A stretch of 64,000 nt of DNA from NCBI RefSeq assembly GCF_917563925.1, contig NZ_CAKJTJ010000005.1, positions 150,721 to 214,720 on the forward strand, in the 5' to 3' direction. The position numbers were made by a program, and so were the translations under genes. Under the pieces are notes generated by a model. The model did not search any database. It was not told where the DNA came from and saw nothing but the letters and a program-made list of their open reading frames with translations. This DNA is from Sutcliffiella rhizosphaerae (GTDB taxonomy: Bacteria > Bacillota > Bacilli > Bacillales > Bacillaceae_I). Positions 9,441 through 18,338 of this stretch are shown here, in pieces; position 1 is the first letter of the stretch, and each line of letters starts with the position of its first letter.

Positions 9441-10739
9441 ATGTTTGAGAGTTATTTTAATTTACAAAAATTCGGTACAAGTATAAAACAAGAATTTTTT
9501 GCAGGAATCACAACTTTCCTTACGATGGTATATATTATTTTTGTTAATCCTGCCATTTTATCAGCTGCAGGAATTCCATTTGAACAGGTCTTCATGGCTA
9601 CAATAATTGCTGCAATTATTGGTACATTAACGATGGGATTATTCGCAAAATATCCGATTGCTGTTGCACCAGGGATGGGATTGAATGCGTACTTCACAAG
9701 CGTAGTAGCTACACAAGGCTTAACCTATCAGGCAGTTCTCGGCACAGTCTTTTTAGCTGGTTTGGTTATCATTGTATTGAGTTTAACGAATTTGAGAAAA
9801 GCACTTATCGAAGCTATTCCAGCTCCATTAAAATATGGAATTACAGCAGGAATTGGACTTTTCATCGCATTTATTGGTCTGAAAATGGCGCAGATCGTCG
9901 TTCCTAATGAGGCAAATATGATTGCGTTAGGTGATTTGACAAATCCTGTTGCTGCTCTAGCTATAGGTGGTCTGTTAATCACATTGATCCTCATGGCTAA
10001 ACGTGTGTCAGGGGCTTTATTTTACGGTATGGTTATTACGGCTGTCGCAGGATATTTTTTAAATATGCTAACATTTAATGGATTTGTGGATTTACCGCCT
10101 GCTCCACAATTCATTCCACTCGGGGAAGCATTAAGTGGAGTAATTTCTAATGGGTTATATACTGTAGTTTTTGCTTTTATCCTTGTTACCATTTTTGATT
10201 CAACAGGTACCCTAGTAGGAGTTTCTGAACAAGGAGGATTAATGAAAGATGGAAAACTTCCACGCACTAAGGCTGCAACACTGTCAGACGCTTTTGCTAC
10301 AACAGCAGGTGCGACGCTTGGGACAAGTCCTTCCTGTGCTTATATAGAATCTTCAGCAGGTGTTGCTGCAGGTGGGAGAACTGGACTGACTTCTGTAGTA
10401 GTTGCGGGCTTGTTTTTTCTATCTATGTTTTTCTCTCCAGTAATATCAGCTATTGCAGGTTTACCCGCGATAACTGCTCCTGTATTAATAATTGTTGGTT
10501 GTTTTATGATGGAAGGTTTAGCAAAAATAGCTTGGAGGAAGTTTGATGAAGCATTTCCGGCATTTGCAATTATTTTAACAATGCCGTTAACTTCAAGTAT
10601 TGCAACTGGAATTGCTGTCGGATTTATTATTTATCCAATTATGAAAGTCGTTACCGGAAAAGCAAGGGAGGTTCATCCACTTATTTATGTTTTTGCTTTT
10701 ATCTTTTTAATACAAATGATATTTTTCCCTGCGCATTAA
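9441..10739 (+). CDS. NCS2/AzgA-type hypoxanthine-guanine permease (PbuG-like)
   Basis: Membrane purine importer of about 432 residues. Diagnostic stretches are TTFLTMVYIIFVNP near the N-terminus, APGMGLNAYFT (TM3 substrate region), GIGLFIAFIGL, DSTGTLVGV and TSPSCAYIESSAGVAAGGRTGLTS, which define the AzgA branch (PbuG/PbuO) rather than the UraA or PbuX branch. The start is the ATG at 9441 after GGAGG; an upstream ATG at 9369 has no ribosome-binding site. It is monocistronic, with a strong terminator 200 bases downstream. Unlike Bacillus subtilis pbuG I see no purine riboswitch in front, so control, if by purines, must be through PurR or another route. Confidence 0.92.
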   Translation: MFESYFNLQKFGTSIKQEFFAGITTFLTMVYIIFVNPAILSAAGIPFEQVFMATIIAAIIGTLTMGLFAKYPIAVAPGMGLNAYFTSVVATQGLTYQAVLGTVFLAGLVIIVLSLTNLRKALIEAIPAPLKYGITAGIGLFIAFIGLKMAQIVVPNEANMIALGDLTNPVAALAIGGLLITLILMAKRVSGALFYGMVITAVAGYFLNMLTFNGFVDLPPAPQFIPLGEALSGVISNGLYTVVFAFILVTIFDSTGTLVGVSEQGGLMKDGKLPRTKAATLSDAFATTAGATLGTSPSCAYIESSAGVAAGGRTGLTSVVVAGLFFLSMFFSPVISAIAGLPAITAPVLIIVGCFMMEGLAKIAWRKFDEAFPAFAIILTMPLTSSIATGIAVGFIIYPIMKVVTGKAREVHPLIYVFAFIFLIQMIFFPAH

Positions 10740-10943
10740 TGCTAGAAACTCTTATGTAAGGGGAAAATATCCATTTTTCAGGTGAACCAGGCTATTCTTC
10801 ATGAAAATAATAGTAGAAAATCACCATTGTAGACAGTGCCCATTTTCTTAAGAAAACTTGGTGAAGGGTTAAAATTATTTACTATAAAGCTTATACTCCA
10901 AAAATTAATATAGTCTCTTAAAAGAATATTAATTACTAGCTAG

Positions 10944-10971
10944 CCCAAGAATGTAAAAATTCTTGGGTTTT
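10944..10971 (+). terminator. Strong terminator
   Basis: CCCAAGAAT (10944-10952) and ATTCTTGGG (10959-10967), loop GTAAAA, then TTTT. It lies 200 bases after the permease; the rest of the 10740-11209 gap shows no gene. Confidence 0.85.
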
Positions 10972-11209
10972 ATATTATCAGCGAATATAGAGAAAATCGG
11001 GTTATAAAAGCCTTTAATTGAATATTTACACTGATTTGTTTTCACAACAAAATTTTGGAAGAATAATCTTCAAATAACTCACTGTAGACGAAGTAGATGA
11101 ACATGCCTATAATAGGTAGAGTGCAAATTTGACTTTATTTCTATAAACTCCCTTTTCAGAAGAAGCGGGCTATTTAGTTATGTTCTATTAATTGGAGGAA
11201 CTTTGATGA

Positions 11210-12496
11210 ATGATATATTTAATAAAACCATTAATTGTTAATATAACGATTATTTTTTCGTTATTGTTTAATGCCAATTTATTTTTTCCTTTCAGCAAAA
11301 GAAAACCGTTGACTTTCAAGCAGCAATTGATTTTTGGTCTTTTTAGTGCGTTTTCAGCATGTTTATGTATGCTTTATCCTATCGAAACATTAGAGGATAC
11401 CAATTTTGACTTTAGAATGATTCCTATACTAATTGTTTCTTTATATGGCGGATGGTTTCCAGGTGCAATTTGTACTACTATCGTTGTAGTTTTTCGTTAT
11501 TTTATAGGCGGGGAATTTGTTTATGTAGGTATAACGGTATCTATTTTAGCATTTACAATCGGCTTGATTTTTCGCTCATTTTTTTTAAAAAGTACTAAAA
11601 AATTATTTGTTGGTCTAATGATATTGTCATTTTATTATTTTCTATATATCTATATTTTGTATAAAACAGTTTCCTTCTTAAATATGAACTTTTATTTTGT
11701 TTACTTCCTTGCTTTTGGTAGTACATTTATTGCGCTGATATATACAGTGGAGAGACTAATAAAAGCAAATCAGCAATTGGATGAGACCGTTTATATGGAT
11801 AAGCTATCCACTGTTGGCCAAATGGCTGCTGCTTTTGCTCATGAGATTAGAAATCCAATTACAACTGTAAGAGGATTTATACAATATATTAATTCTAATA
11901 CGAAAGATGAGAGCTTAAAACAATATGCTCCGCTCATTCTAGATGAGTTAGATAGAACAAATAAGATAATTACCAACTATTTGACTGTAGCCAAGCCAAC
12001 CAACATCACCTTAGAGTATGTAGATGTAAACAAAGTGCTCAAGGACTCTGTTGACTTGTTAAGGCCATTTGGATCTTATCGGAATGTCACAATTGATTTA
12101 GAACTTGAAGGTGATCACTTTATCTATAGCGATGAACACCATCTTAAACAAGCCATTATGAATATCATAAAAAATGGTATTGAAGCAACGGAAGAGGGGC
12201 AAGGTGGGCTAGTTCAAATAAAAAAAGTACATGGAGAAGTGAAAGGGACCATTGAGATATATTTTATTGATAATGGCATTGGGATGTCAGAGAAACAATT
12301 AGAAAAAATCGGTCTCCCCTATTACACCACGAAGTCAAAAGGGACAGGTCTTGGTAGTATGATTACTACACGGCTTATTCATGAAATGAAGGGCACAATC
12401 GACTATACAAGTAAAGTACACATTGGAACGACAGTAACGGTTGTACTACCCACCCTACGAAATATGAAGGAAAAGAGCAGGAAAGAAGACGAATAA
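11210..12496 (+). CDS. Membrane sensor histidine kinase with 5TM receptor domain (KinB-like)
   Basis: A 428-residue sensor kinase. The first 180 residues hold about five to six membrane helices of the 5TM-5TMR_LYT type seen in KinB and LytS, with the motif LYGGWFPGAICT. A short linker leads to HisKA with AFAHEIRNPITTVRGF and a HATPase domain (NIIKNGIEAT, DNGIGMS, GTGLGS). This is the KinB pattern, so it may feed the sporulation phosphorelay; no response regulator is adjacent. The ATG at 11210 is the first in frame (a TGA lies directly before it) and GGAGGA lies 11 bases upstream, slightly long. Its last codons overlap the left arm of its own terminator. Confidence 0.88.
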   Translation: MIYLIKPLIVNITIIFSLLFNANLFFPFSKRKPLTFKQQLIFGLFSAFSACLCMLYPIETLEDTNFDFRMIPILIVSLYGGWFPGAICTTIVVVFRYFIGGEFVYVGITVSILAFTIGLIFRSFFLKSTKKLFVGLMILSFYYFLYIYILYKTVSFLNMNFYFVYFLAFGSTFIALIYTVERLIKANQQLDETVYMDKLSTVGQMAAAFAHEIRNPITTVRGFIQYINSNTKDESLKQYAPLILDELDRTNKIITNYLTVAKPTNITLEYVDVNKVLKDSVDLLRPFGSYRNVTIDLELEGDHFIYSDEHHLKQAIMNIIKNGIEATEEGQGGLVQIKKVHGEVKGTIEIYFIDNGIGMSEKQLEKIGLPYYTTKSKGTGLGSMITTRLIHEMKGTIDYTSKVHIGTTVTVVLPTLRNMKEKSRKEDE

Positions 12497-12513
12497 TCTT
12501 ACCTGCTCTTTTT
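12475..12513 (+). terminator. Terminator overlapping the kinase 3' end
   Basis: GAGCAGG (12475-12481) pairs with CCTGCTC (12502-12508), then TTTTT. The left arm is coding sequence. Confidence 0.75.
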
Positions 12514-12591
12514 ACATGTAAATGTGTCCTGTTAAAAATGGAAAAGCATCAAACTCTGGTGCATTGCCCTTCAAAATCTGATTCTTCACGC

Positions 12592-12622
12592 GGAGAAACC
12601 GCACACTTGCTAGTGTTTCTCC
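12592..12622. other. Hairpin beyond the lipoprotein gene
   Basis: GGAGAAAC (12592-12599) and GTTTCTCC (12615-12622) with an inner CACT/AGTG pair. It lies just past the minus-strand lipoprotein stop and could protect or end that mRNA, but no T-run follows on the minus strand. Confidence 0.4.
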
Positions 12623-12633
12623 TTAGATACTTA

Positions 12634-13032
12634 CTAGTTTTTCCACAGTGAGATTTCTCCAGTTTCAGGATTAACCTTATACCAGTCTCCGGATAATTTC
12701 TCTTGTTGAGAATTTACTTGGACGAAATCTGAAACATGAAATCCATATTCCCCATCATGCATTCCTTCAAATGAGATATCATTGTTATCGTGGTATGAGA
12801 GGTTAAGGTGCTCTTTTAAGATAGTTTTTGCTTGTTCCAGTGAAAGATGGTGATCTTCAATGGAGATAATGGCTTCATTCCTTGCATTTTTTATTAGTTC
12901 ATCATTTGATAAAAAACCTCGCTTATCATGGGTATTAGTAATGCCTGGTCCTTTTGAATTCTCTTTGACATCGGGACTTGCACATCCAAAAATGATAAGA
13001 ACTGTGAAAAGTTGAATTACTATTTTTTTCAT
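12634..13032 (-). CDS. Small lipoprotein, unknown function
   Basis: A 132-residue predicted lipoprotein: basic N-terminus, hydrophobic segment and lipobox IIFGC with the lipidated cysteine at about residue 17. The mature part is polar; its C-terminus reads GDWYKVNPETGEISLWKN, which resembles the PepSY-like or YuaB-type beta-strand ending of small Bacillus lipoproteins, though I do not assign a family. RBS GGGGG precedes the ATG. Monocistronic and convergent with the KinB-like kinase. Confidence 0.7.
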   Translation of the reverse strand: MKKIVIQLFTVLIIFGCASPDVKENSKGPGITNTHDKRGFLSNDELIKNARNEAIISIEDHHLSLEQAKTILKEHLNLSYHDNNDISFEGMHDGEYGFHVSDFVQVNSQQEKLSGDWYKVNPETGEISLWKN

Positions 13033-13223
13033 TTTTCAACCCCCTAACCCGTAACCGGTATTAACCTTAGTATGAAATAAGAGGACAAATTCATTCCACT
13101 CTATTTTATGAAAATTAATATAATGTGAATTTGTGTAAATTTTCCTTGAAAATATCATTAAAAAAAAGGAGAAAAGACTTTGTTAGAGAATTGTCATCAT
13201 AAAAGAAACTAAATGGGGGATCC

Positions 13224-14549
13224 ATGATGGCAAATCTTGAACAGAACAGAGAAATAAAAACTGTCAAACCACGGTCACCGCTTGCTCTATATTTTTCACT
13301 TCCAATTCTATCGTGGGCGCTTTATGATTTTGCAAATACTATCTTTTCATCAAACATTATTACTATTTTCTTTCCATTTTATCTTCAGGAAGTAATTGGA
13401 ACTAATGAGCGGATGGATCAAATTGCTAGCACATTCTTATCCTACGCGAATGCTACTGCAAGTTTTTTTCTCGTTCTTTTTTCTCCATTATTTGGAGTAT
13501 TAATTGATAGGACAGGAAAGAGGAAAGGATATATTATTCCATTTACGCTAATAGCTGTTTTTTCTACCATTTTCATGGGAGTATTTGCTACCTTAGATAC
13601 CACTCAAACATTATTTGGATTACCAATCAGCTTTGTTCTAGTCTTACTTTTATTTGTAGTAGCAAAGTTTTTCTTTCATTCTTCGCTTATCTTTTATGAT
13701 ACGATGCTTCCTGATCTTGGTACAAAAAAAGAACTACCACTTATTTCAGGTTTTGGAATTGCCGTAGGTTATATGGGAACTCTACTTGGTCTTACCGTCT
13801 ATCTGTATGTGGGAGATAGTGGTTTTCATAAAGCCTTTATTCCAACCGGAATATTATTCTTATTATTTTCCATTCCGCTATTTGTGTTCTTCAAAGACAA
13901 GCCAAAGGAAATTATAGAGAAAAAATCATTTATTAGTGGTTATAAGGAAATATATCTCACCTTTAAAGAAATGAAATTATATCGTCCAGTTTTTCTTTTT
14001 ATGGTGGCATACTTTTTCATAAACGATGCACTTGCAACAGCTATTGCGATGATGGCCATATATGCAAGAGCGATTGGTGGATTTTCTGCTTCAGAATTTA
14101 TCTTGCTGTATCTTGTTTCTACCGTTTCTAGCATTATCGGTTCATTCATTTATGGATATATCACTAGAAGAATTGGATCCAAGCTTGCCGTTGCTTCAGT
14201 TACTGTGCTGCTTATTGTCGCATTATGTTTCGGAGTGTTCTCTATCGCACCGTGGATGCTATGGGTTGCCGGAAGCTTATTCGGCGTAGCACTTGGGGCA
14301 ACGTGGGTTACTTCACGTACTCTTATAATAGAACTAACACCAGAGGGGAAAAGAGGGCAATTTTTTGGATTGTTTGCCTTCTCAGGAAAAGTTTCATCTA
14401 TTGTAGGTCCACTCTTATATGGAACGATCACCTTGCTAATGGCGGACTATGGAAATCTTGCGAGTAGGTCTGCACTAGGATCCTTAATTATTCTATCGCT
14501 TATAGGACTCTTAGTCATCCTGAAGGTACCTTATAAGAGGGAAGCGTAA
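13224..14549 (+). CDS. UMF1/Atg22-type MFS transporter
   Basis: Membrane transporter of 441 residues with about 12 helices. The N-terminal SWALYDFANTIFSSNIITIFFPFY is typical of the UMF1 (Atg22-like) branch of MFS, as is the DRTGKRKGYI loop between TM2 and TM3. Bacterial substrates are unknown; yeast Atg22 exports amino acids from the vacuole. Two ATGs stand in tandem at 13224 and 13227 after GGGGGA; either may be used. Monocistronic with its own terminator. Confidence 0.85.
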   Translation: MMANLEQNREIKTVKPRSPLALYFSLPILSWALYDFANTIFSSNIITIFFPFYLQEVIGTNERMDQIASTFLSYANATASFFLVLFSPLFGVLIDRTGKRKGYIIPFTLIAVFSTIFMGVFATLDTTQTLFGLPISFVLVLLLFVVAKFFFHSSLIFYDTMLPDLGTKKELPLISGFGIAVGYMGTLLGLTVYLYVGDSGFHKAFIPTGILFLLFSIPLFVFFKDKPKEIIEKKSFISGYKEIYLTFKEMKLYRPVFLFMVAYFFINDALATAIAMMAIYARAIGGFSASEFILLYLVSTVSSIIGSFIYGYITRRIGSKLAVASVTVLLIVALCFGVFSIAPWMLWVAGSLFGVALGATWVTSRTLIIELTPEGKRGQFFGLFAFSGKVSSIVGPLLYGTITLLMADYGNLASRSALGSLIILSLIGLLVILKVPYKREA

Positions 14550-14572
14550 CTCTTTCATAGGATTATGGAATG

Positions 14573-14605
14573 AGGCTGTCAATGAACAATGACAGCTTCT
14601 TTTTT
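14573..14605 (+). terminator. Terminator after UMF1 transporter
   Basis: GCTGTC (14575-14580) pairs with GACAGC (14591-14596), extended by G-T pairs, followed by a run of seven Ts. Confidence 0.75.
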
Positions 14606-14691
14606 TGTGGATACAAAACTGTAAATTTGTCAAAAGCACAAATCAAACACATATTACTTTCATTACTTATTAATAATTAATATAATCTGTA

Positions 14692-14720
14692 TTGACAAGT
14701 TAAAATAATATAAATATAAT
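14692..14720 (+). promoter_or_regulatory. Consensus sigma-A promoter of ykuV
   Basis: TTGACA (14692-14697), a 17-base spacer and TATAAT (14715-14720): a perfect consensus promoter in a very AT-rich tract, about 73 bases before the ykuV start. Strong, constitutive expression is expected. Confidence 0.85.
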
Positions 14721-14793
14721 AAAAAATATATTATTTGATAATAATTATTAAAAAGTATTTTGTATAAATGAAGTAAAAGGGAGAGATAGAGAG

Positions 14794-15240
14794 ATGAAAC
14801 TTAGAGAGCAGATGCCGGAATTGACCGGTGCTACAGAATGGATCAATGAAGAGGTGGCAAAAGAAGAGCTTTTAGGAAAAGCAACTCTTGTCCACTTTTG
14901 GTCTGTGAGCTGCCATTTATGTAAAGAAGCAATGCCAGAAGTAAATGAATTACGTGACGAATATGATGACGAACTTAATGTTATCGCAGTTCATATGCCG
15001 CGTTCAGAAGATGACCTTGATATCGGTGTTATCCGTTCTATGGCAATGGGACATGACATAACTCAACCCATATTTGTGGATGGGAATCACAAACTTACAG
15101 AAGCGTTCGAAAACAAATATGTACCAGCTTACTATGTTTTTGATGAGGAAGGAAAGCTGCGCCATTTCCAAGCTGGTGGGAGCGGAATGAAAATGCTGAA
15201 AAAACGTATAAATCGAGTTTTAGGCATAGAAGAAAAATAA
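14794..15240 (+). CDS. ykuV: Thiol-disulfide oxidoreductase YkuV
   Basis: A 148-residue thioredoxin-fold protein, the exact size of Bacillus subtilis YkuV and matching it along the chain (MKLREQMPELTG, SVSCHLCKEAMPEVNE, VHMPRSEDDLD, HDITQPIFVD, YVPAYYVFDEEG). The redox motif is CHLC with both cysteines present; the cis-proline follows in VPAYY. There is no signal peptide, so it is cytosolic. YkuV is thought to reduce disulfides, probably accepting electrons from the thioredoxin system. RBS GGGAGAG; driven by the consensus promoter just upstream. The HPr-like gene follows 95 bases later and may be cotranscribed. Confidence 0.93.
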   Translation: MKLREQMPELTGATEWINEEVAKEELLGKATLVHFWSVSCHLCKEAMPEVNELRDEYDDELNVIAVHMPRSEDDLDIGVIRSMAMGHDITQPIFVDGNHKLTEAFENKYVPAYYVFDEEGKLRHFQAGGSGMKMLKKRINRVLGIEEK

Positions 15241-15335
15241 GGGATAGGCATTGGTACTATTTCACAAAAATTATTCATGAATCGATAACCCCTTACATAC
15301 CATATATAAAATTACTGTTTATGTGGGGGATTATT

Positions 15336-15596
15336 ATGGTTTCAAAACAAATTACTGTTGTAATAAATAGAGAAATATATACGGAATTGATACAGGCTTT
15401 CGTACAGAAAGCAAATAATTTCGTGTCAGAAGTCAAGATTGTTAGACATAATAAAATTATTGATGGCAAAAGTTTATTAGGGCTTCTGTCGTTAGGGATA
15501 GAAACAGGAAATGTAGTCACAATTAAAGCGGAAGGCTCTGATGAAAAAGAGGCTGTCGAGTTTTTGGCAAAAGTGTTAAAAGGTGAAGAGGAATAA
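15336..15596 (+). CDS. HPr-fold protein lacking catalytic His15 (Crh-like)
   Basis: An 86-residue protein with HPr length and fold pattern. Counting from the ATG at 15336 (RBS GGGGG), the residue at position 15, the PEP-phosphorylated histidine in HPr, is tyrosine (NREIYTELIQ), and the neighbouring A-R-P-A is also gone. Position 46 is serine in GKSLLGLLSLG, matching the HprK-phosphorylated Ser46 of HPr and Crh. So it cannot carry sugar phosphate but could still be a regulatory target of HPr kinase, like Crh of Bacillus subtilis, which has glutamine at 15. It is more diverged than Crh around the active site. A role as CcpA cofactor is inference. Confidence 0.75.
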   Translation: MVSKQITVVINREIYTELIQAFVQKANNFVSEVKIVRHNKIIDGKSLLGLLSLGIETGNVVTIKAEGSDEKEAVEFLAKVLKGEEE

Positions 15597-15600
15597 TAAT

Positions 15601-15634
15601 AAACAGGTGAAGCTGCTAGATTCGCCTGTTTTTC
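15601..15634 (+). terminator. Terminator of ykuV/HPr-like region
   Basis: AAACAGGTGAA (15601-15611) pairs with TTCGCCTGTTT (15621-15631), followed by Ts. Confidence 0.8.
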
Positions 15635-15781
15635 TATTTTCGGGAAGCTAATAGGTAACTTTTACATGTAACATACGGACAAGTTCATGTTATACTCATC
15701 GAATATATGATTGTCTGATGTTTACGAGGTAAATGCTTTTGGGTAAAGACCTTCGTAATATAGAAATGGAGGGAGAACATC

Positions 15782-16777
15782 ATGAGAACTCGCGATTCCT
15801 TCTTTGATAATGCGAAGTTTATTTTAATATTTCTAGTTGTTTTTGGACATGTGATTTCTCCTTATCGTGCAAACGACGAGTGGCTTGTGTCCATTTATCA
15901 TTTTATCTTTGTTTTTCATATGCCAGCTTTTATTTTATTGGCTGGGCATTTTAGTACTAACTACTATAAAAAAGGTTATTATGTAAAAATCATTACAAGG
16001 TTACTAGTGCCTTATTTGATTTTACAAACGCTTTATACTTTTTTTTACAGTAATCTATATGCGGATCCATCTATGAGCTTAGAATATTTTACACCAAGAT
16101 GGGCAATGTGGTTCTTACTAAGTATGATTGCATGGAAACTGTTACTGCCTTTGTTTGCAAGATTTCGTGCTGCAATCAGTATTCCAACTGCAATTTTGCT
16201 AGGTGTAGGGATAGGTTTTATTGATATCCCTGAAAGATTCCTTAGTCTTGATCGAACCTTTTATTTTTTTCCATTCTTTTTGATTGGTTATTATTTGACT
16301 AAATCAAAGACAAATTTATTTCAACAGTTGAAAAGTGGTGCCTACCGAGGTGTTGCTACAGGATTCTTAATCCTATTATTTGTTGGTATCTATATTTGGC
16401 TTGGAGGAATTGATGGTGCAAGTATCCTTTATGGAACATATACGTTTTCTTCTATATTTGACATGTTTCTGCGGCTTGGGATATATGTAGGAAGTTTTCT
16501 AGTAACAGTAGCATTTTTTGCATTAGTTCCTAAAAAGAAAAATATATTTACGGGTATCGGCAGAAGGTCATTCTATGTTTACATTCTTCACGGCTTTATC
16601 ATTAAATGGATATTTGAAACAAGTTTCGGTCAAGCAATCAACTCAACTTCAGGTTACATTTTGCTACTTCTTCTTAGTGTCATAGTCACAATTGCAACAG
16701 GAAACAAATACGTAGTCAAAGCCATTCAAACACCATTTGGGTATTTAAAAGAAAGCCTGTCCTTAAAAAATGGATAA
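15782..16777 (+). CDS. Membrane acyltransferase family 3 protein
   Basis: A 331-residue polytopic protein with about ten helices. The N-terminal RDSFFDNAKFILIFLVVFGHVI has the conserved arginine/asparagine and histidine of acyltransferase family 3 (fucose 4-O-acetylase and OafA-like enzymes), and FHMPAFILLAGHF follows as expected. Such enzymes transfer acetyl or other acyl groups to extracellular sugars or peptidoglycan. No sugar-biosynthesis genes lie nearby, so the acceptor is unknown. RBS GGAGGGAG precedes the ATG; monocistronic, with a strong terminator right after the stop. Confidence 0.85.
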   Translation: MRTRDSFFDNAKFILIFLVVFGHVISPYRANDEWLVSIYHFIFVFHMPAFILLAGHFSTNYYKKGYYVKIITRLLVPYLILQTLYTFFYSNLYADPSMSLEYFTPRWAMWFLLSMIAWKLLLPLFARFRAAISIPTAILLGVGIGFIDIPERFLSLDRTFYFFPFFLIGYYLTKSKTNLFQQLKSGAYRGVATGFLILLFVGIYIWLGGIDGASILYGTYTFSSIFDMFLRLGIYVGSFLVTVAFFALVPKKKNIFTGIGRRSFYVYILHGFIIKWIFETSFGQAINSTSGYILLLLLSVIVTIATGNKYVVKAIQTPFGYLKESLSLKNG

Positions 16778-16782
16778 AAAAA

Positions 16783-16822
16783 GGGCTGTTAGAAAGTCAT
16801 TGACTTACTAACAGCCCTTTTT
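16783..16822. terminator. Strong bidirectional terminator
   Basis: GGGCTGTTAG (16783-16792) and CTAACAGCCC (16808-16817) form a perfect 10-base stem flanked by A6 and T5, so it can work in both directions, for the acyltransferase and for the convergent HAAS operon. Confidence 0.85.
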
Positions 16823-16845
16823 AAAACGATAAGAATGTATTTTTC

Positions 16846-16880
16846 TATGCGGTGGTCCGAAAGACTCCAAACCTAATTTT
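16846..16880. repeat. Degraded palindromic repeat fragment
   Basis: TGCGGTGGTCCGAAAG here matches the block around 18855 (TGCGGGTGGTCCGAAAG). Both look like remnants of a dispersed Bacillus palindromic repeat. Confidence 0.35.
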
Positions 16881-16888
16881 CCTTCCCC

Positions 16889-17638
16889 TTATTGTCCCTT
16901 TCTACTTACCAAAAACATATATCCTCCAATAAGTGCAAACATCACTAAGCTGCTTATTATCAGTTGATTGGCATCCGTCAAGTTGGAAAAGCTCAACATA
17001 TATTCAGGGACAATATAGCAGATAGGCAGAACAATGGAAATCAGTGTCTTACTCCAAATGGAAATTCCAATCAAAAACGAAACGGCCAAACTTGCTACAA
17101 TGAGATTCCCATAATAGCCGAGCAATATTATTGGTGAATCAATTAAATTCGGAAGAAACGCAAGCGCAAGAAATAAGGTGACAGAAAGTAAGCTCACCAT
17201 ACCTAACAAAAAGAACTCCTTTGATTTGGAGAAAGTATCACTAGCTACGTACTTGAAGGTCCCCATAAAGGCAAGTAATAGAATGACACATACTAGCGGA
17301 TAACCAATGAGCTCGACTAGAGAGTATTGAAAGCCGCCGAACACGATATCCTTTAGAACAATACCGGAAAAGGCACCAAGGATGATGATTGGAACGTATT
17401 TAGCCCAACCCCGAACATCAAAGGACATTTCCTTTGAAATCTGTTCCATGTATTTCTTAGGAGAATTTCCAATAATATGCTCGACACTTTTGTTTTCCTT
17501 TTCTGCCTCATATAAATGGACTTCCAGTTCGTCGGTTATTTCATTGATCTCTTTTGTTTTTTTACCACTTGAGAAAAGGTAGACCCGTAAATTTTCTATA
17601 AAAGTATGACTCTTTTTCGATAAAGGTAGATTGGTCAT
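16889..17638 (-). CDS. HAAS-domain membrane protein
   Basis: A 249-residue protein with an N-terminal cytoplasmic helical domain (about residues 10-75: FIENLRVYL, EINEITDELEVHLYEAE, NSPKKYMEQIS), the HAAS pattern found in proteins encoded beside PadR regulators, followed by about six membrane helices. It is the last gene of a three-gene minus-strand operon padR - HAAS1 - HAAS2, 19 bases after the previous gene. RBS AAAGGAG. HAAS proteins are thought to sense membrane or envelope state together with the PadR protein; the signal here is unknown. Confidence 0.7.
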   Translation of the reverse strand: MTNLPLSKKSHTFIENLRVYLFSSGKKTKEINEITDELEVHLYEAEKENKSVEHIIGNSPKKYMEQISKEMSFDVRGWAKYVPIIILGAFSGIVLKDIVFGGFQYSLVELIGYPLVCVILLLAFMGTFKYVASDTFSKSKEFFLLGMVSLLSVTLFLALAFLPNLIDSPIILLGYYGNLIVASLAVSFLIGISIWSKTLISIVLPICYIVPEYMLSFSNLTDANQLIISSLVMFALIGGYMFLVSRKGQ

Positions 17639-17657
17639 TTGTGCTAGCTCCTTTCGG

Positions 17658-18338
17658 TTAATTGGTGTTGAATTGGCGCTTTAATAGTTTTCCTAAAAGG
17701 ATTAACAAAAGACCAATGAGAATATTAATCCACCATACGATTTGCACTGCTGGTCCGAAATCAGGAATCAACCAAGCGATTAGCAAGATAATTGCGAAAG
17801 ATCCTCCTCCATATAACCCAGCTTTCCAATACGCATTTTTATGGCTCTTCTTTTCTTGAAATAATGTAGATCGAATCAAGGAGAAGATTACTTTTACGCC
17901 AATAGCAGATGTCAAAAGAACGGGAAGGAATATCGTTAGCAAACTGCTTAGTGAGATAGACTCTTTCACATCAATAAATTTAGAAAGTACTAGATAAATT
18001 ATTCCAATATTGATAGCGCCAAAGCCGAAAAAATTGAATAGAATCGTCGCGAAAAATGGAATAGTTTTCCGTTTCTTTTCTCTAGGTAACCCTTCAATAA
18101 TTTCTTCTGCATAAGCTTTTGGGTCATCCCCGAACATATCTTTAGCTGTTCTGCCTTCATGTTGCACTTCAAGCATATGGTCAAGTAGTTCCATTAATAG
18201 CTCCTCGCCTTCATGTTCTGCAACACGAAAGTCTGTGCGAATGTATGTCAGAAAGTCCTCATATAATTCCAGATTTTCATCATTCAAAAGCTTTCGTTTT
18301 TGATTATTCTCATCGATTAATCTTTTTGTATTTTTCAT
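17658..18338 (-). CDS. HAAS/DUF1129-type membrane protein
   Basis: A 226-residue protein with a long charged cytoplasmic N-terminus (to about 90), holding a HAAS-like helical domain (YEDFLTYIRTDF, EELLMELLDHMLEVQ, GDDPKAYAEEI), then four to five membrane helices. The domain pattern and neighbourhood match DUF1129/DUF1048-type proteins coupled to PadR regulators. Its ATG overlaps the padR stop codon (ATGA), so the two are translationally coupled, which supports a regulator-sensor pairing. Confidence 0.7.
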   Translation of the reverse strand: MKNTKRLIDENNQKRKLLNDENLELYEDFLTYIRTDFRVAEHEGEELLMELLDHMLEVQHEGRTAKDMFGDDPKAYAEEIIEGLPREKKRKTIPFFATILFNFFGFGAINIGIIYLVLSKFIDVKESISLSSLLTIFLPVLLTSAIGVKVIFSLIRSTLFQEKKSHKNAYWKAGLYGGGSFAIILLIAWLIPDFGPAVQIVWWINILIGLLLILLGKLLKRQFNTN

